64,000 nucleotides of DNA from the NCBI GenBank assembly GCA_963835375.1, contig CAWIGB010000004.1:32304-96303 (forward strand), read 5' to 3'. Positions 35,233 to 45,578 of this stretch are shown piece after piece. Origin of the DNA: Salinisphaera sp963835375. GTDB lineage: Bacteria > Pseudomonadota > Gammaproteobacteria > Nevskiales > Salinisphaeraceae. The stretch's first letter is position 1. Each line of letters opens with the position of its first letter. The notes beneath the pieces were generated by a model that saw nothing but the letters and a program-made list of their open reading frames with translations, made no database searches and was not told the DNA's origin. The position numbers and the translations under genes were made by a program.

Positions 35233-36489
35233 ATGCAGACAATCGCAATTATCGGCGGTGGCATAGCCGGCATGGGCGCGGCCTGGCTGTTGCGCGAAAC
35301 CGCCGATGTCACGTTGTTCGAGGCGGCCGATGGGCTGGGCGGTCATGTCTGCACGATCATGGACGGCGAGCAGCCCGTGGATACCGGTTTCATCGTCGCC
35401 AACGATCGTAATTACCCGTACTTCAACCATTTTCTAGCGGATCTGGGTGTGGCCACCCAGCCCAGCGACATGTCGTTCGGCGTCTCGATCGGTGACGGTG
35501 CGATCGAATGGGCCGGTGACAGCCCGGCCAAGCTGTTCGCCCAGCCTGGCCTGGCGCGTGATCCGTCGCACTGGCGCATGATCGTCGATATCGTCCGGTT
35601 CAACCGTCGGGCCAAGCGCATGCTCGCGGCCGACCAGGTGCCGGATATGGCGCTCGGTGAGTTTCTCGATACCCACCGCTTCAGCGAAGCGTTCGCGGCG
35701 CGCTATCTGCTGCCGATGGCGGCCGCGATATGGTCCACGCCGACCGCGGGGATTCGACAGTTCCCGCTGGCCGCTTTCCTGTATTTCTTCGATAACCACG
35801 GCTTGCTTGACGTCCAGAACCGGCCGCAGTGGCATACGGTCGTCGGCGGTAGTCATGCCTACGTGCAGGCCGTGTCGGCGGTGCTCGGCGATCGCGTGCG
35901 CTGCGCCACGCCGATCCAGCGCGTCCGGCGCCAGGCGGACGGCGTGACCGTGATCACGGAACGTGGGCGCACGCTGCATTTCGATCAGGTCATATTCGCC
36001 TGTCATGCCGATACGACCACGAGACTGCTGGTCGATGCCGAGCCTCGGGAACGCGAACTGCTGGGCGCGTTCTCGTTCCAGCCGAACCGCGCGGTGCTCC
36101 ACAGCGACGCGAGCCTCATGCCCAAACGTCGGCGCGTGTGGTCGTCCTGGAACTACCAGGCCGATCGGGCCGGGATTTCCGATCAGCGCGTGGCGGTGAC
36201 CTACTGGATGAATCGGCTGCAGTCGATCCCCGGTCCGCGCGAGTATTTCGTCAGTCTCAATCCGTTGTCCGAGCCGGAACCTGCGCAGGTCATCGCCGAT
36301 ATCGGCTATTCGCACCCGGTGTTCGATCGCGGCGCGCTGGCAGCCCAGAAGCGCCTGCGCGAGATCCAGGGCAACGGCGGGGTATGGCATGCCGGCGCCT
36401 GGTGCGGCTATGGCTTTCACGAGGACGGCCTGGCTTCGGCGACGCGTGTGGCCGAGGCCCTGGGCGTGCGGGCCCCGTGGCTGGGGTGA
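35233..36489 (+). CDS. FAD-dependent amine oxidase/desaturase-like protein
   Basis: 418 residues. N-terminal dinucleotide motif TIAIIGGGIAGMGAAWLLRE followed by FEAADGLGGHVCTI, and a C-terminal FAD motif VWHAGAWCGYGFHEDGLASA. This family (COG2907) is regularly the first gene of operons with DUF1365, a Cfa-like methyltransferase and an MFS protein, a set implicated in membrane fatty-acid modification in Rhodobacter and others. Unbroken. Its stop overlaps the GTG start of the next gene by four bases. Confidence 0.92.
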   Translation: MQTIAIIGGGIAGMGAAWLLRETADVTLFEAADGLGGHVCTIMDGEQPVDTGFIVANDRNYPYFNHFLADLGVATQPSDMSFGVSIGDGAIEWAGDSPAKLFAQPGLARDPSHWRMIVDIVRFNRRAKRMLAADQVPDMALGEFLDTHRFSEAFAARYLLPMAAAIWSTPTAGIRQFPLAAFLYFFDNHGLLDVQNRPQWHTVVGGSHAYVQAVSAVLGDRVRCATPIQRVRRQADGVTVITERGRTLHFDQVIFACHADTTTRLLVDAEPRERELLGAFSFQPNRAVLHSDASLMPKRRRVWSSWNYQADRAGISDQRVAVTYWMNRLQSIPGPREYFVSLNPLSEPEPAQVIADIGYSHPVFDRGALAAQKRLREIQGNGGVWHAGAWCGYGFHEDGLASATRVAEALGVRAPWLG

Positions 36490-37250
36490 GCGCGCCCGCG
36501 CTGTATCGCTGCCGGATCATGCATCGGCGGCCGGGACCGCCACGCTACCGGTTCGCGTATCGGGCTTTCTTTCTTCTGCTCGATATCGACGCCATCGACG
36601 CGGCCTGCGCGGTCTCTCCGCTGATATCGCGCAACCGCTTCAATCTGTTGTCGTTTCACGATGCCGACCATGGCCCGCACGACGGCAGCGATCTGCGCGC
36701 GTGGCTCGATGAGGTGCTCGCCGAACAGGGCGTGGCGCTGGCCGGCGGCCGGGTGCGGCTGCTGGCGATGCCGCGCGTGCTCGGCTACGGCTTCAACCCG
36801 ATCAGTCTGTACTACGCCGAACACCGCGACGGCACGCTGCGCGCGATCGTCGCCGAAGTGCACAACACCTTCGGCGAGCATCACGTCTATGTACTGCACG
36901 ACGACGGCCGGCCGATGGACTGGCGTGCGGCGCGCGACAAGGCCAAGCAGTTTCATGTGTCGCCGTTCTTCGATCGCAGCGGAACGTATCGCTTTCATGT
37001 CATGGAGCCGGGCGAGCGCGTGGGGCTGGGCATTCGGCTCTATGACGAGACCGACGATCTGCGCATCGCCACCGCGCTGTCGGGCACGCGACAGCAATTG
37101 TCCACACGCAGCATCGCAATCGCCGCCTGCGTCGTACCTTTAATGACACTCAAGGTCACGGCGGCAATCCATTGGCAGGCATTAAAGATCTGGCTGCGTG
37201 GGGCGAAGTTCCATACCAGGCCCGAGCCGCGGCGGCCGAATCGATCGTAA
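36486..37250 (+). CDS. DUF1365 domain protein
   Basis: 254 residues. YRCRIMHRRPGPPRYRFAYR, RNRFNLLSFHDADHG, RVLGYGFNPISLYY and FHVSPFFDRSGTYRF are DUF1365 landmarks. Role unknown but bound by synteny to the FAD protein and the Cfa-like enzyme. The GTG at 36486 overlaps the preceding stop, and no upstream ATG is in the conserved part. The open frame reaches further back inside the previous gene as a shadow. Confidence 0.9.
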   Translation: MSAPALYRCRIMHRRPGPPRYRFAYRAFFLLLDIDAIDAACAVSPLISRNRFNLLSFHDADHGPHDGSDLRAWLDEVLAEQGVALAGGRVRLLAMPRVLGYGFNPISLYYAEHRDGTLRAIVAEVHNTFGEHHVYVLHDDGRPMDWRAARDKAKQFHVSPFFDRSGTYRFHVMEPGERVGLGIRLYDETDDLRIATALSGTRQQLSTRSIAIAACVVPLMTLKVTAAIHWQALKIWLRGAKFHTRPEPRRPNRS

Positions 37251-37260
37251 GAACAACCAC

Positions 37261-38482
37261 ATGACTTCGACTTCCTACCACGCGACCGTGGAATCCGGTT
37301 GTCCGAGCGGCTGGCGCGAACGCGCCGTGGTCAAACGGCTTGACCGTCTGATCTGCGGCCGGCTGGATGTGAACCTGCCGAGCGGCAGCGCCGCGCGCTT
37401 CGAAGGCGAGAGCCCCGGGCCGACGGCGACGTTGCATATCCATTCACCGCGTATGGTCACGCGGCTGTTCAAGGCGGGCTCGATCGGCTTCGCCGAGGGT
37501 TATATGGCGGGAGACTGGGACTGCGACGATCTGCCCACGCTCATCTATCTGCTGCATCTGAACACCGAAGCACTCGAGCCGGATTTCTCGCGCCTGCAGG
37601 GGCTGTACACGCTGTTATCGAGTCTCCGGCACCGGATGCGGGCCAACAGCCGATCCGGCTCGCGAGCGCAACATCGCCTATCATTACGATCTCGGCAACG
37701 AGTTCTACGCACACTGGCTGGACGAGACCTGGACCTATTCCTCGGCGATCTTCGCCTCGGCCGATGAACCCCTGGCTGCGGCCCAGCGGCGCAAGTACGA
37801 TGCGCTGCTCGATCGCCTTGCCCCCGAGCCGGATGCGCACATTCTCGAGATCGGCTGCGGCTGGGGCGGCTTCGCACGGCATGCGGCCGAGACCCGCGGG
37901 GTGCGTGTGACCGGCATTACGTTGTCGGAAGAACAGCTCCGTTTCGCATGCCAGCAGGCCGAAGCCGCGGGCCTGGCCGATCGCATCGATTTCCAGCTGC
38001 GTGATTATCGCGATGTGACCGGCCGCTACGATCATGTGGTCTCGATCGAGATGTACGAAGCAGTGGGGGCGTCGTACTGGCCGGGGTATTTCCGGACCAT
38101 TCACGACGCGCTGAAGCCGGGCGGGCGCGCTGCCATTCAGGCGATTACGATCGACGACGCACGTTTCGATTATTACCGCCGGAATGTGGATTTCATCCAG
38201 GAATACATCTTTCCCGGCGGCATGCTGGCCTCGCCGGCGATCTTCGCCGAGTGCGCCGAGGCCGCCGGCCTGAGTGAGCGAAGCCGCGATTTCTACGGCC
38301 GGCATTACGCCCGTACGCTCATGCGTTGGGACAAGGCCGTGGTCAAAGCGGGTGCCGAGATACGGGCCGGGCGCGGTGAGCGTTTCTATCGCATGTGGCG
38401 CTACTATCTCGCCTACTGCAACGCCGGCTTCGCCTCCGGCAATATCGATCTGATGCAGATCGGTTTTCAGCGCCCTCGATGA
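37261..38482 (+). CDS. Cyclopropane-fatty-acyl-phospholipid synthase family methyltransferase, one frame break
   Basis: About 406 residues. N-terminal lipid-binding region with FKAGSIGFAEGYMAGDWDCD, then ERNIAYHYDLGNEFYAHWLD, the SAM-binding ILEIGCGWGGFARHA, and the conserved catalytic region VVSIEMYEAVGASYW and FIQEYIFPGG. One extra base near 37657 (likely atccgg for atcgg) breaks the frame; the span is one base over a multiple of three. In related operons this enzyme methylates unsaturated phospholipid acyl chains. Overlaps the MFS start (ATGA). Confidence 0.93.
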
Positions 38483-39841
38483 GCCGCCGCTACCCGTTAT
38501 CGCGGCTCGTACCGTACGGCGGACTGGGCTTGCCGCTGGCCGCGCTTGGTCTGCCGCTCACGGTCTTTCTGCCACCGTTCTATTCGCAGATGCCGGGGCT
38601 CAATACCGGCATCGTCGGGATCGTCATCTTTGCGGCGCGCCTGTTCGATGTGATCACCGACCCGGTGATCGGCACCGTCTCGGACCGGACGCCCGCGCGC
38701 TTCGGCCGGCGCCGGCCGTATATCGCCATCGGTACGCCGATTCTCATGCTCGCCGCCTGGTTTCTGTTCGTGCCGGGCGGCCAGGCCGGCGCGGGCTATC
38801 TGCTGGTCTGGAGCGTGGCGGCGTATCTGGGGTGGACGCTGATCTACCTGCCGTACACGACGATGGGCGCCGAATTGTCCGTCAGACTACGATGAGCGCA
38901 CGCGCATCACGGCCTGGCGCGAAGGATTCTTCGTACTGGGCACGATGGTCGCGATCGTACTGCCGGCGGCTGTGGGCCAAGCTGGCCGGTGGCGCAGGCG
39001 GCCGGGCTGGAGGCGATCGCGATCTTTCTGCTGGTCGCGCTGCCGGTAGCGGTCGGCCTGTTCCTCTGGCGTGTGCCGGAGCCGGGCGGGGCGCCCTCGA
39101 GCGTGCCGTGGTCCGAGAGTGCGCGCCTGCTGGCGGCGAACCAGCCGTTCCGCCGGTTGGTCATCGCCTATCTGCTCAACGGCGCGGCCAACGGCCTGCC
39201 AGCGGCATTGTTCCTGTTCTTCGTGCAAGCCGTGCTGGGCGCCAGCCAGGCCACCGCCGGCCTGTTTCTCGCCATCTATTTCCTGTCGGCCGTGGCCGGG
39301 CTGCCGGTGTGGTTCCGGATCGGGCGCAGCTGGTCCAAGCATCGGCTGTGGTGCGCCTCGATGGCGTTCGTTGCCGCGTGTGTTCATTTTCACGATCACG
39401 CTGTCGGACAACACATACAGTTATGTCGTCTATACGATGATCTGTATTCTCGGCGGCTCCTGCCTGGGTGTGGATCAGGCCACCGCGGCTTCGATCCAGG
39501 CCGACGTGATCGACGAGGACACGGCGGCCGGCGGCGACGGTCGCGCCGGGCTGTATTTCGGGCTCTGGGGCATGGCGACGAAGCTGGCCTTTGCGATCGC
39601 CCTCGGCATCGCCTATCCGATGCTCTGGCTTGCGGGGTTCGATGCCGGCGAACGCAACGATGCGACCGCGCTATGGACGCTGGCCGCGCTCTACGGGTTG
39701 CTGCCGGTGGCGATCAAGATCGGTGTCATTGTGCTGATGTGGGACTTCCCGCTGGATCGGAGCTCGCCACGCCGAACTGCAGCGCACGATCGGAAGTCGC
39801 GGCGCCGGGAGCGGAGAGGCGCCGTCTCGCGGGCTGAATGA
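38479..39841 (+). CDS. MFS transporter (GPH-like), three frame breaks
   Basis: About 453 residues with some 12 helices. LPPFYSQMPGLNTGIVGIVI, then RLFDVITDPVIGTVSDRTPA and RFGRRRPYIAIGTPILML are the GPH/MelB-type loop 2-3 signature; DYDERTRITAWREGFFVLGT and a later LSDNTYSYVVYTM follow in other frames. Breaks near 38880, 38985 and 39382. It closes the amine oxidase-DUF1365-Cfa operon. Substrate unknown; lipid or sugar transport cannot be distinguished. Confidence 0.85.
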
Positions 39842-39984
39842 GGCAGGCGCGATTGCCGACTTTCGACCACGGGCGGAAGTCGCTGTCGCGTCGTGAGACC
39901 CGGGAGGGACGCCGGTAGCGGCTCGGGCGACGGGCTGGAAAACAGATGGAGATCGATTGGGCTGCAGGCGCGGCGTTGAGCGGC

Positions 39985-40738
39985 TCAGCCGCCCGTGACG
40001 CGACGAATGATCGGAAAATAAGCCGCATACGGCAGACGCTGAAAAGCCTTGAGCAGCCAGGCCAGCCGGCGCGGGAATGCGATTTCGAAACGCCCGGCTT
40101 CGAGGCCTTCGCGGATGCGCCGGGCTGCGGCCTGGCGCTGATCACGAACGGCATCGGCTGGCGATTGTCGGCGGTGAGCGGGGTCGTGACATAGCCCGGG
40201 CAGATCACGCTCACGTCCACGCCGGTGCCGGCCAGATCCAGATACAGGCTTTCGGCCAGCGAGATCATGGCGGCTTTGGAGGCCGCATAGGGCGCGGCAC
40301 CGGGCAGGCCGCGATAGCCAGCCACACTGGCGGTCATCGCGATTCGGCCGGTGCCGCGGGCCTGCATGGCCGGCAGCACGGCGCCGATGCCGTTCACGGT
40401 GCCGCCGTAGTTGACCGCCATGCGCCGATTCACGTCCTCGGCATCGAAATGGCGGATATCGAAACTGGCGCCGATGCCGGCATTCAATACGGCCAGATCG
40501 ATCGGGCCGAGCGTCCGACGCGATCTCGCCGTGCAACGCGCGTCGCACGCTGCGGCATCGGTCACGTCCAGCGGATAGGCGATATCGCCCCGGGACGCTG
40601 CGGGCACAGCCTTCGGCCAGCGCCTCGGCGCGTCGCGCGGAGAACGGCCACGCGCCAGCCGTGATCGGCGAGTTCGAAGGCCAGCGCCTCTCCAATGCCC
40701 GAGCTGGCGCCGGTGATCCAGGCGATGCGTTCAGGCAT
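39985..40738 (-). CDS. Short-chain dehydrogenase/reductase, several frame breaks
   Basis: About 250 residues. ERIAWITGASSGIGEALAFE (cofactor motif), GDIAYPLDVTDAAA, GPIDLAVLNAGIGASF, catalytic Ser in MTASVAGYRG and Tyr-x3-Lys in APYAASKAAMISLAESLYLD, then VICPGYVTTPLT and the end FPIIRRVTGG. At least four breaks: near 40650, 40605, two around 40500-40555, and one near 40110. The ATG at 40738 overlaps the inferred stop of the acyltransferase. An SDR is a usual companion of the FAD/DUF1365/Cfa set, here on the opposite strand. Confidence 0.8.
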
Positions 40739-41685
40739 GAGTCGATCTCCGTTCGGACAGGTCGATCGAAAGTGCGTTGCGGGTTGCTTCGGATCCTGAA
40801 TGGCCGCGACCTCGGTGTCCTTGCTCGCCCAGAGGTCGCCCAGCCAGGTCTTGAACCGGTCACGATATTCCGGATCGGCGCCATAGTCGCCGTCGGCGAG
40901 TTCGGCCGGGACGCGCGAGATAACGCACGCGTACCACGACCTCGGGGATACGGCCGCACAGCAAATCCCAGAACTTCGGCTCGGGCGTATCGATGTAGGC
41001 GACGGTCATGTCGAGAATGCCGTCCAGCACGTCGCGCATGGCGTTGACGGCAAACGCGGTACCGCCGGCCTTGGGCGGCAGCATCGTGCGATAGGGCGAG
41101 TCCGCCGCGGCGCGCTTGGCCGGCGTGGAGCGCGTGCCTTCGGCATAGTTGACCAGCGACACGGGCTGGCGCCGGAACACCTCGCAGGCACGCCGTACCG
41201 TGTTCATGTCCTCGTTGCGCAGGCTGCGGGTTCTTCTCGATCGCGGCTCGGCTGTGGCGTTTCATGAACGGGAAATCCAGCGCCCAGCAGGCCAGGCCGA
41301 TCACCGGCAGCCAGCGCAGCTGTTCCTTGATGAAAAACCGCGGGAACGGCAGCTGTGGATCGATCGCCTTGATCAGCAGCATCACGTCGGCCCAGCACTG
41401 ATGATTCGAGATCAGCACGTAGCGGCCATCGGGATCGTCGGCCATCTGCTGCTGATAGTGCAGCCGTGTGCCGCTGACGCCGAGAATGAGTCCGTTGGCG
41501 CTGCGGGCCCAGGTCTTGGCGATGCCGAGCAGCGCGGCGTTGGCGCGATCGCGGGCGCGACCCGGCAGGCAGTACCAGTTTGATGACGCTGGCCGGCACG
41601 AGCGGGATGCCGCCGATGAATCGTGATCCCGATCAAGCCGACGATGATCGCTGATACCCCGCAAGGGCCCGGGCAGCGCAGACAT
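40731..41685 (-). CDS. 1-acyl-sn-glycerol-3-phosphate acyltransferase family protein (YihG-like), several frame breaks
   Basis: About 310 residues. The acyltransferase HxxxxD motif is in LISNHQCWADVMLL, followed by PFPRFFIKEQLRWLPVIGLA and WALDFPFMKRHS, the YihG-type sequence, and by VNYAEGTRSTPAKR (glycerol-phosphate binding EGTRS). N-terminal hydrophobic segment ISAIIVGLIGI and FIGGIPLVPASVIKLV require two frame changes near 41580-41640, another lies near 41225 and more near 40910 and 40800. ATG at 41685 shares a base with the hemE stop. The literal open frame runs on into the SDR gene; I take that as an artefact. Confidence 0.8.
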
Positions 41686-42728
41686 CAGCGGGCCGAGAAC
41701 TCGTGTACCGCGTCGACGAGTGCGGCGACATGGTCGGGTTCGACCTGCGGCGTGACGCCGTGGCCGAGGTTGAACACATGCCCCGGGCGGTCGCCGAAGC
41801 GATCCAGGATGTCGCGCACTTCGGCACGGATGCGCTCCGGTTCGGCGAACAGAATCGCCGGGTCGGCATTGCCCTGCAGCGCCACGCGTTCTCCCACCCG
41901 GGCTGCGGCGTCGTCGATATCGATGGTCCAGTCCAGCCCGATGGCGGATGTGCCGGTGGCCGCGATGTCCTCAAGCCAGGGGCCGCCGCCCTTGGTGAAC
42001 AGAATCGTCGGTACCGCGCCGTCGGGGCCCGGTTCGAGCTGGGCCACGATCTTTTCCATGTAGGCCAGCGAGAACGCCCGATAATTGGCCGGCGACAACA
42101 CGCCGCCCCAGGTATCGAAGATCTGCACGGCCTGGGCGCCGGCGGCGATCTGGGCGTTCAGATAGGCCGCCGTGGCGCGTGCCAGCAGATCGAGCAGCCG
42201 ATGCAGCGCGTCCGGCGCATTGAACATCAATGCCTTGATGTGCTGGTAATTCTTGGACGGCCCGCCCTCGACCATATAGGTCGCCAGCGTCCACGGGCTG
42301 CCGGCAAAACCGATCAGCGGCGTCTTGCCATCCAGCTCGCGCCGGATCAGCTTGATCGCCGCCGGGACATAGCCGAGTTCGTCTTCGATGTCCGGAACCA
42401 CAAGCCGGTCGATGGCAGCCGGTGTCCGCACCGGATGCGCGAAATGCGGGCCTTCGCCGGCCACGAAATGCAGGCCCAGTCCCATCGCTTCGGGGATCGT
42501 GAGGATATCGGAGAACAGGATCGCGCCGTCCAGAGCGAAGCGGCGCAGCGGTTGCAGCGTGACCTCGCAGGCCAGCTCCGGGTTCTGGCACAGATCGAGA
42601 AAGCTGCCCGCTTTCTCGCGCAGCTTGCGGTATTCGGGCAGATAACGCCCGGCCTGACGCATCAGCCATACCGGCGTGGCGTCCACCGGCTCGCGCCTGA
42701 GGGCTCGCAGCAAACGGTCGTGGGACAT
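41685..42728 (-). CDS. hemE: Uroporphyrinogen decarboxylase HemE
   Basis: 347 residues, unbroken. Decarboxylates uroporphyrinogen III to coproporphyrinogen III. N-terminal TPVWLMRQAGRYLPEYRKLR holds the substrate Arg residues, LFSDILTIPEAMGLGL the catalytic Asp, and GPWTLATYMVEGG-like GSPWTLATYMVEGGPSKNY the second signature; FDTWGGVLSPANYRAF and FNLGHGVTPQVEPDHV follow. Same strand as and overlapping the downstream acyltransferase. Confidence 0.98.
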   Translation of the reverse strand: MSHDRLLRALRREPVDATPVWLMRQAGRYLPEYRKLREKAGSFLDLCQNPELACEVTLQPLRRFALDGAILFSDILTIPEAMGLGLHFVAGEGPHFAHPVRTPAAIDRLVVPDIEDELGYVPAAIKLIRRELDGKTPLIGFAGSPWTLATYMVEGGPSKNYQHIKALMFNAPDALHRLLDLLARATAAYLNAQIAAGAQAVQIFDTWGGVLSPANYRAFSLAYMEKIVAQLEPGPDGAVPTILFTKGGGPWLEDIAATGTSAIGLDWTIDIDDAAARVGERVALQGNADPAILFAEPERIRAEVRDILDRFGDRPGHVFNLGHGVTPQVEPDHVAALVDAVHEFSAR

Positions 42729-42907
42729 GGGATACGTCGGCGGCCGATGAGTGGTCCGGGGATTCTACCGATAGCCACAGGCCGGGCGATAGCGCGCCCC
42801 TGCATGGCCACGGCGCGCAAGTGGTCGCCCGGGGCTGGCTATGCAGGCGGTCAGCGCTTAATTGGAGCGCCGTGGATCTGTCCGTCTGACGAGCTGCACC
42901 GGACTAG

Positions 42908-43708
42908 ATGTATGACGACGACAGCGAGCCGGCGCTCGGATTGGCTATGGCGGCGCCGGCGATGGCGCAGAAGACTGCGCCCTATGCGCGCCAGGCAAAA
43001 AACAGCAAAACAGTTTCATGACCAGTTCAACCCTCACCGATGATTGGGGCGGGGCGCGTAGTCGATTGAAAAGCTAAGGTGTCGATCTGCACGCGGGCTA
43101 CGACGGTGAATACGCGCGTACGCTGTCAGGCGGAATGCATGGTGGAGGCGATGACGCCTATGCACGGCAGGTGAGTTTCGGCGCGGACTTCGATATGGCG
43201 CCGCTGGTGGGCCGGCACGGCGCGAGTTTTCACCGGCAGCTCAATTATCGACAGGGCCACGATCTCGCCGCCGAATCGATCGGGGGCAGCCATGCCTCGG
43301 TACAGGAGGCCTATGGTGCCGGCGAGAATTTAAGGATGGTGGAGCTCAGTTATAGTCAGGTGTTGGCCGATGGCGCGTTCGAGACCCAGGTCGGTTTCTA
43401 TCCGCTCGGCAATGAATTCGGCCACTTTGCGCCGCTGTGCAAGTTCCAGAGCGGAACTGCCTGCGGCCATTTGAAGAACCTGCCGTCGTCCAGCGGCTGG
43501 AATGACTATCCGAGCAGTGGAACATCTCGGACAAGTCCTACGCCGAGATCGGGGTGTTCGAAGTGAACCCGACATACGGCACGTCGAATCATGGCTTCAA
43601 GATGGACTTCCAGGGCGCAACCGGCGCGATCATTCCCGTCGAATTCAGCTACAAGACGGAATTCGACGATGGCGCGTTGCCGGTCTCGAGACCAAGATCA
43701 AGCTGTAA
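42908..43708 (+). pseudogene. Decayed carbohydrate-selective porin (OprB family)
   Basis: Outer-membrane porin remnant. A signal-like segment (LGLAMAAPAMAQ) is followed by a frame change, then LTDDWGGARSRLKS, an in-frame TAA at about 43075, and GVDLHAGYDGEYARTLSGG. The barrel start continues (VSFGADFDMAPLVGRHGASF, LADGAFETQVGFYPLGNEFG) to a frame change near 43515, then SYAEIGVFEVNPTYGTS and GAIIPVEFSYKTEF. After that the sequence jumps to an ending like GLETKIKL, so the C-terminal half (about 150-200 residues) is missing. Nonsense codon plus deletion makes this a true pseudogene rather than only bad sequence. It lies beside the uronate genes. Confidence 0.8.
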
Positions 43709-43724
43709 CCGGATCGAGAGAAAA

Positions 43725-43758
43725 AAGGCCCGCGATCGGTTGCCCGGTCGCGGGCCTT
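43725..43758. terminator. Rho-independent terminator after the porin remnant
   Basis: Stem AAGGCCCGCGA / TCGCGGGCCTT with a 12-base loop, preceded by AAAA. It would end the plus-strand porin transcript. Confidence 0.7.
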
Positions 43759-43812
43759 CGTCGTCTGAAGGGCCCCTTGGCGTGCCGGCGGGTTCACATG
43801 GCACCGACAAGA

Positions 43813-43841
43813 AAAAGAGCCGGCGTGATGCCGGCTCTTTT
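43813..43841. terminator. Bidirectional Rho-independent terminator after the aldehyde dehydrogenase gene
   Basis: Perfect stem AAAAGAGCCGGC / GCCGGCTCTTTT with loop GTGAT, 25 bases beyond the dehydrogenase stop. The symmetric A and T runs allow use from both strands. Confidence 0.85.
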
Positions 43842-43865
43842 CGCTGCGTGCTTGCCCGGAGCGGC

Positions 43866-45432
43866 CTACAAGCCAGCCGTGGTCATGTCGCCGTTGACCA
43901 GGCGCCGGATCCCGAGCGGATTGTCATCGGCCAGTGCCTTCGGCAGCACCGCGGCCGGCGCATTCTGGAAACACACCGCGCGCAGATAGCGATTGATGGC
44001 CAGCGTGCCTACCGACGTGCTGTGGAAATCGGTGGTCGCCGGATACGGCCCGCCGTGCACCATCGAATCGTTCACCGCCACCCCGGTGGGGAAGCCGTTG
44101 AACAACACCCGCCCGGCGCGGCGCGACAGTTCCGTCACCAGCGCCTTGTGCTTCGCGATCTCGGCGTCGTCGCCGGTCACCGTCGCCGTCAGCTGGCCGT
44201 TGATCGCCCGGGCCGCGGCTTCCAGCTCCTCGGCACTGTCCAGCTCGACCACCACCGTGCTCGGGCCGAACACTTCTTCCATCAACGGCTGGGCCTCATC
44301 GAACAACACCGACTTGTCGGCCATGAACAACCGCGCCGCAGCCTGGTTCGATGCGGCTTCGCCGACCGTGACTTCCTGGACCCCGTTCATGCCCTTGAGC
44401 CGTTCCACGCCGCGCTGGTAGTTCTCCAGCAGCCCGTGGTTGAGCATCACCTGACCGGGCTTGGCCTTGAGCCCTTCACCCAGCTTCTCGATGAACGCCG
44501 TCATCGCGGGCGACTTCACCCCGATGATCACGCCGGGCCCGGTACAGAACTGGCCGACCCCGAGACAGACCGAACCGGCCAGCCCCTCGGCGAGCTCGTC
44601 GCCGCGGGCCTGGATCGCTTCCGGCAGCATGAACATCGGGTTCACACTCGACATCTCGGCATACACCGGAATCGGCTCGGGGCGTGCGGCGGCCATGTCG
44701 AACAGGGCGCGGCCGCCGTTCTGCGAGCCGGTGAAGCCGACCGCCTTGATCGCCGGTTCCTTCACCAGCTGGGCGCCGACCTTGTCGCCGAAGATCATGT
44801 TGAAGGTGCCGGCCGGCATGCCGGATCTTCTTCACCGCCGCCTCGATGGCGGTGCCCACCATCTCGGAGGTGACCATATGCCCCGGATGGGCCTTGACCA
44901 CCACCGGGCAGCCGGCGGCGAACGCCGAAGCGGTATCGCCGCCGGCGACCGAGAAGGCAAACGGGAAGTTGGAGGCGCCGAACACGGCGACCGGGCCGAT
45001 CGCCTGCTGGATCTGGCGCAGATCCGGGGCCGCGTCGGTCGCGGTATCGATGCGTACGCCGAGATAATCACCGCGCCGCAGGACCTTGGCGAACAGGCGC
45101 AGCTGGCCGGTCGTGCGGCCGACTTCGCCGGTCAGGCGTTTTTCCGGCAGGGCGGTCTCGCGCATGGCTTCACGGATGACCGTCTCGCCGAGTGCTTCGA
45201 TCTCGTCGGCACAGGCCTCGAGGAACGCCGCCCGGGTTTCCGGATCGGTGGTCGCGAAGGTATCGAACGCGTCGTGCGCGGCTCGCGCTGCGGCGGTGAC
45301 TTCTTCCGCTGTCGCTTCGAAGAAATCCTGCTTGTAGGGGGTGTTGTCTTCGGCCGATTTGCTGGCAAGCGTGCTCTGGCCGGCAGCCACGCGGGCGCCG
45401 CCGATGAATTGCTGGCCGGTGATCTCGGGCAT
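43866..45432 (-). CDS. 2-oxoglutarate (alpha-ketoglutaric) semialdehyde dehydrogenase, one frame break
   Basis: About 521 residues, aldehyde dehydrogenase superfamily. FGASNFPFAFSVAGGDTASA and VVVKAHPGH are typical of the 2,5-dioxovalerate dehydrogenase group; AVGFTGSQNGGRAL, the catalytic Glu in YAEMSSVNPMF and Cys in GQFCTGPGV follow. One extra c near 44822 (atccgg for atcggc) splits the frame. It would oxidise the product of KdgD to 2-oxoglutarate, the last step of the uronate pathway encoded around it. Downstream of udh on the same strand. Confidence 0.92.
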
Positions 45433-45466
45433 GGAAAGCTCCTCTTTAGATCAAGACAGTAAGAAA

Positions 45467-45503
45467 ATCGAAGGCGCCCGTATCGCAACAAGGCGCCTTC
45501 GAT
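45467..45503 (-). terminator. Hairpin between udh and the semialdehyde dehydrogenase gene
   Basis: Stem ATCGAAGGCGCC / GGCGCCTTCGAT with a 13-base loop; on the minus strand it is followed by TTTTCTTAC. It would end udh/TRAP transcription before, or attenuate it into, the dehydrogenase gene. Confidence 0.65.
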
Positions 45504-45578
45504 CTTCAAGTTGTCAGCAGATTGATGGTGACGATGGGCATGTAATACAAGCGCTATGGACGTGTATGTTCGACACAG

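Noticed and set aside
39985..41685. A 566-residue frame joining the acyltransferase and SDR
   Set aside because: Family alignments show two separate enzymes in other frames; the long frame appears only because of frame breaks.
41703..43043. Long plus-strand frame over hemE
   Set aside because: It is the antisense shadow of the hemE gene, which has clear motifs on the minus strand.
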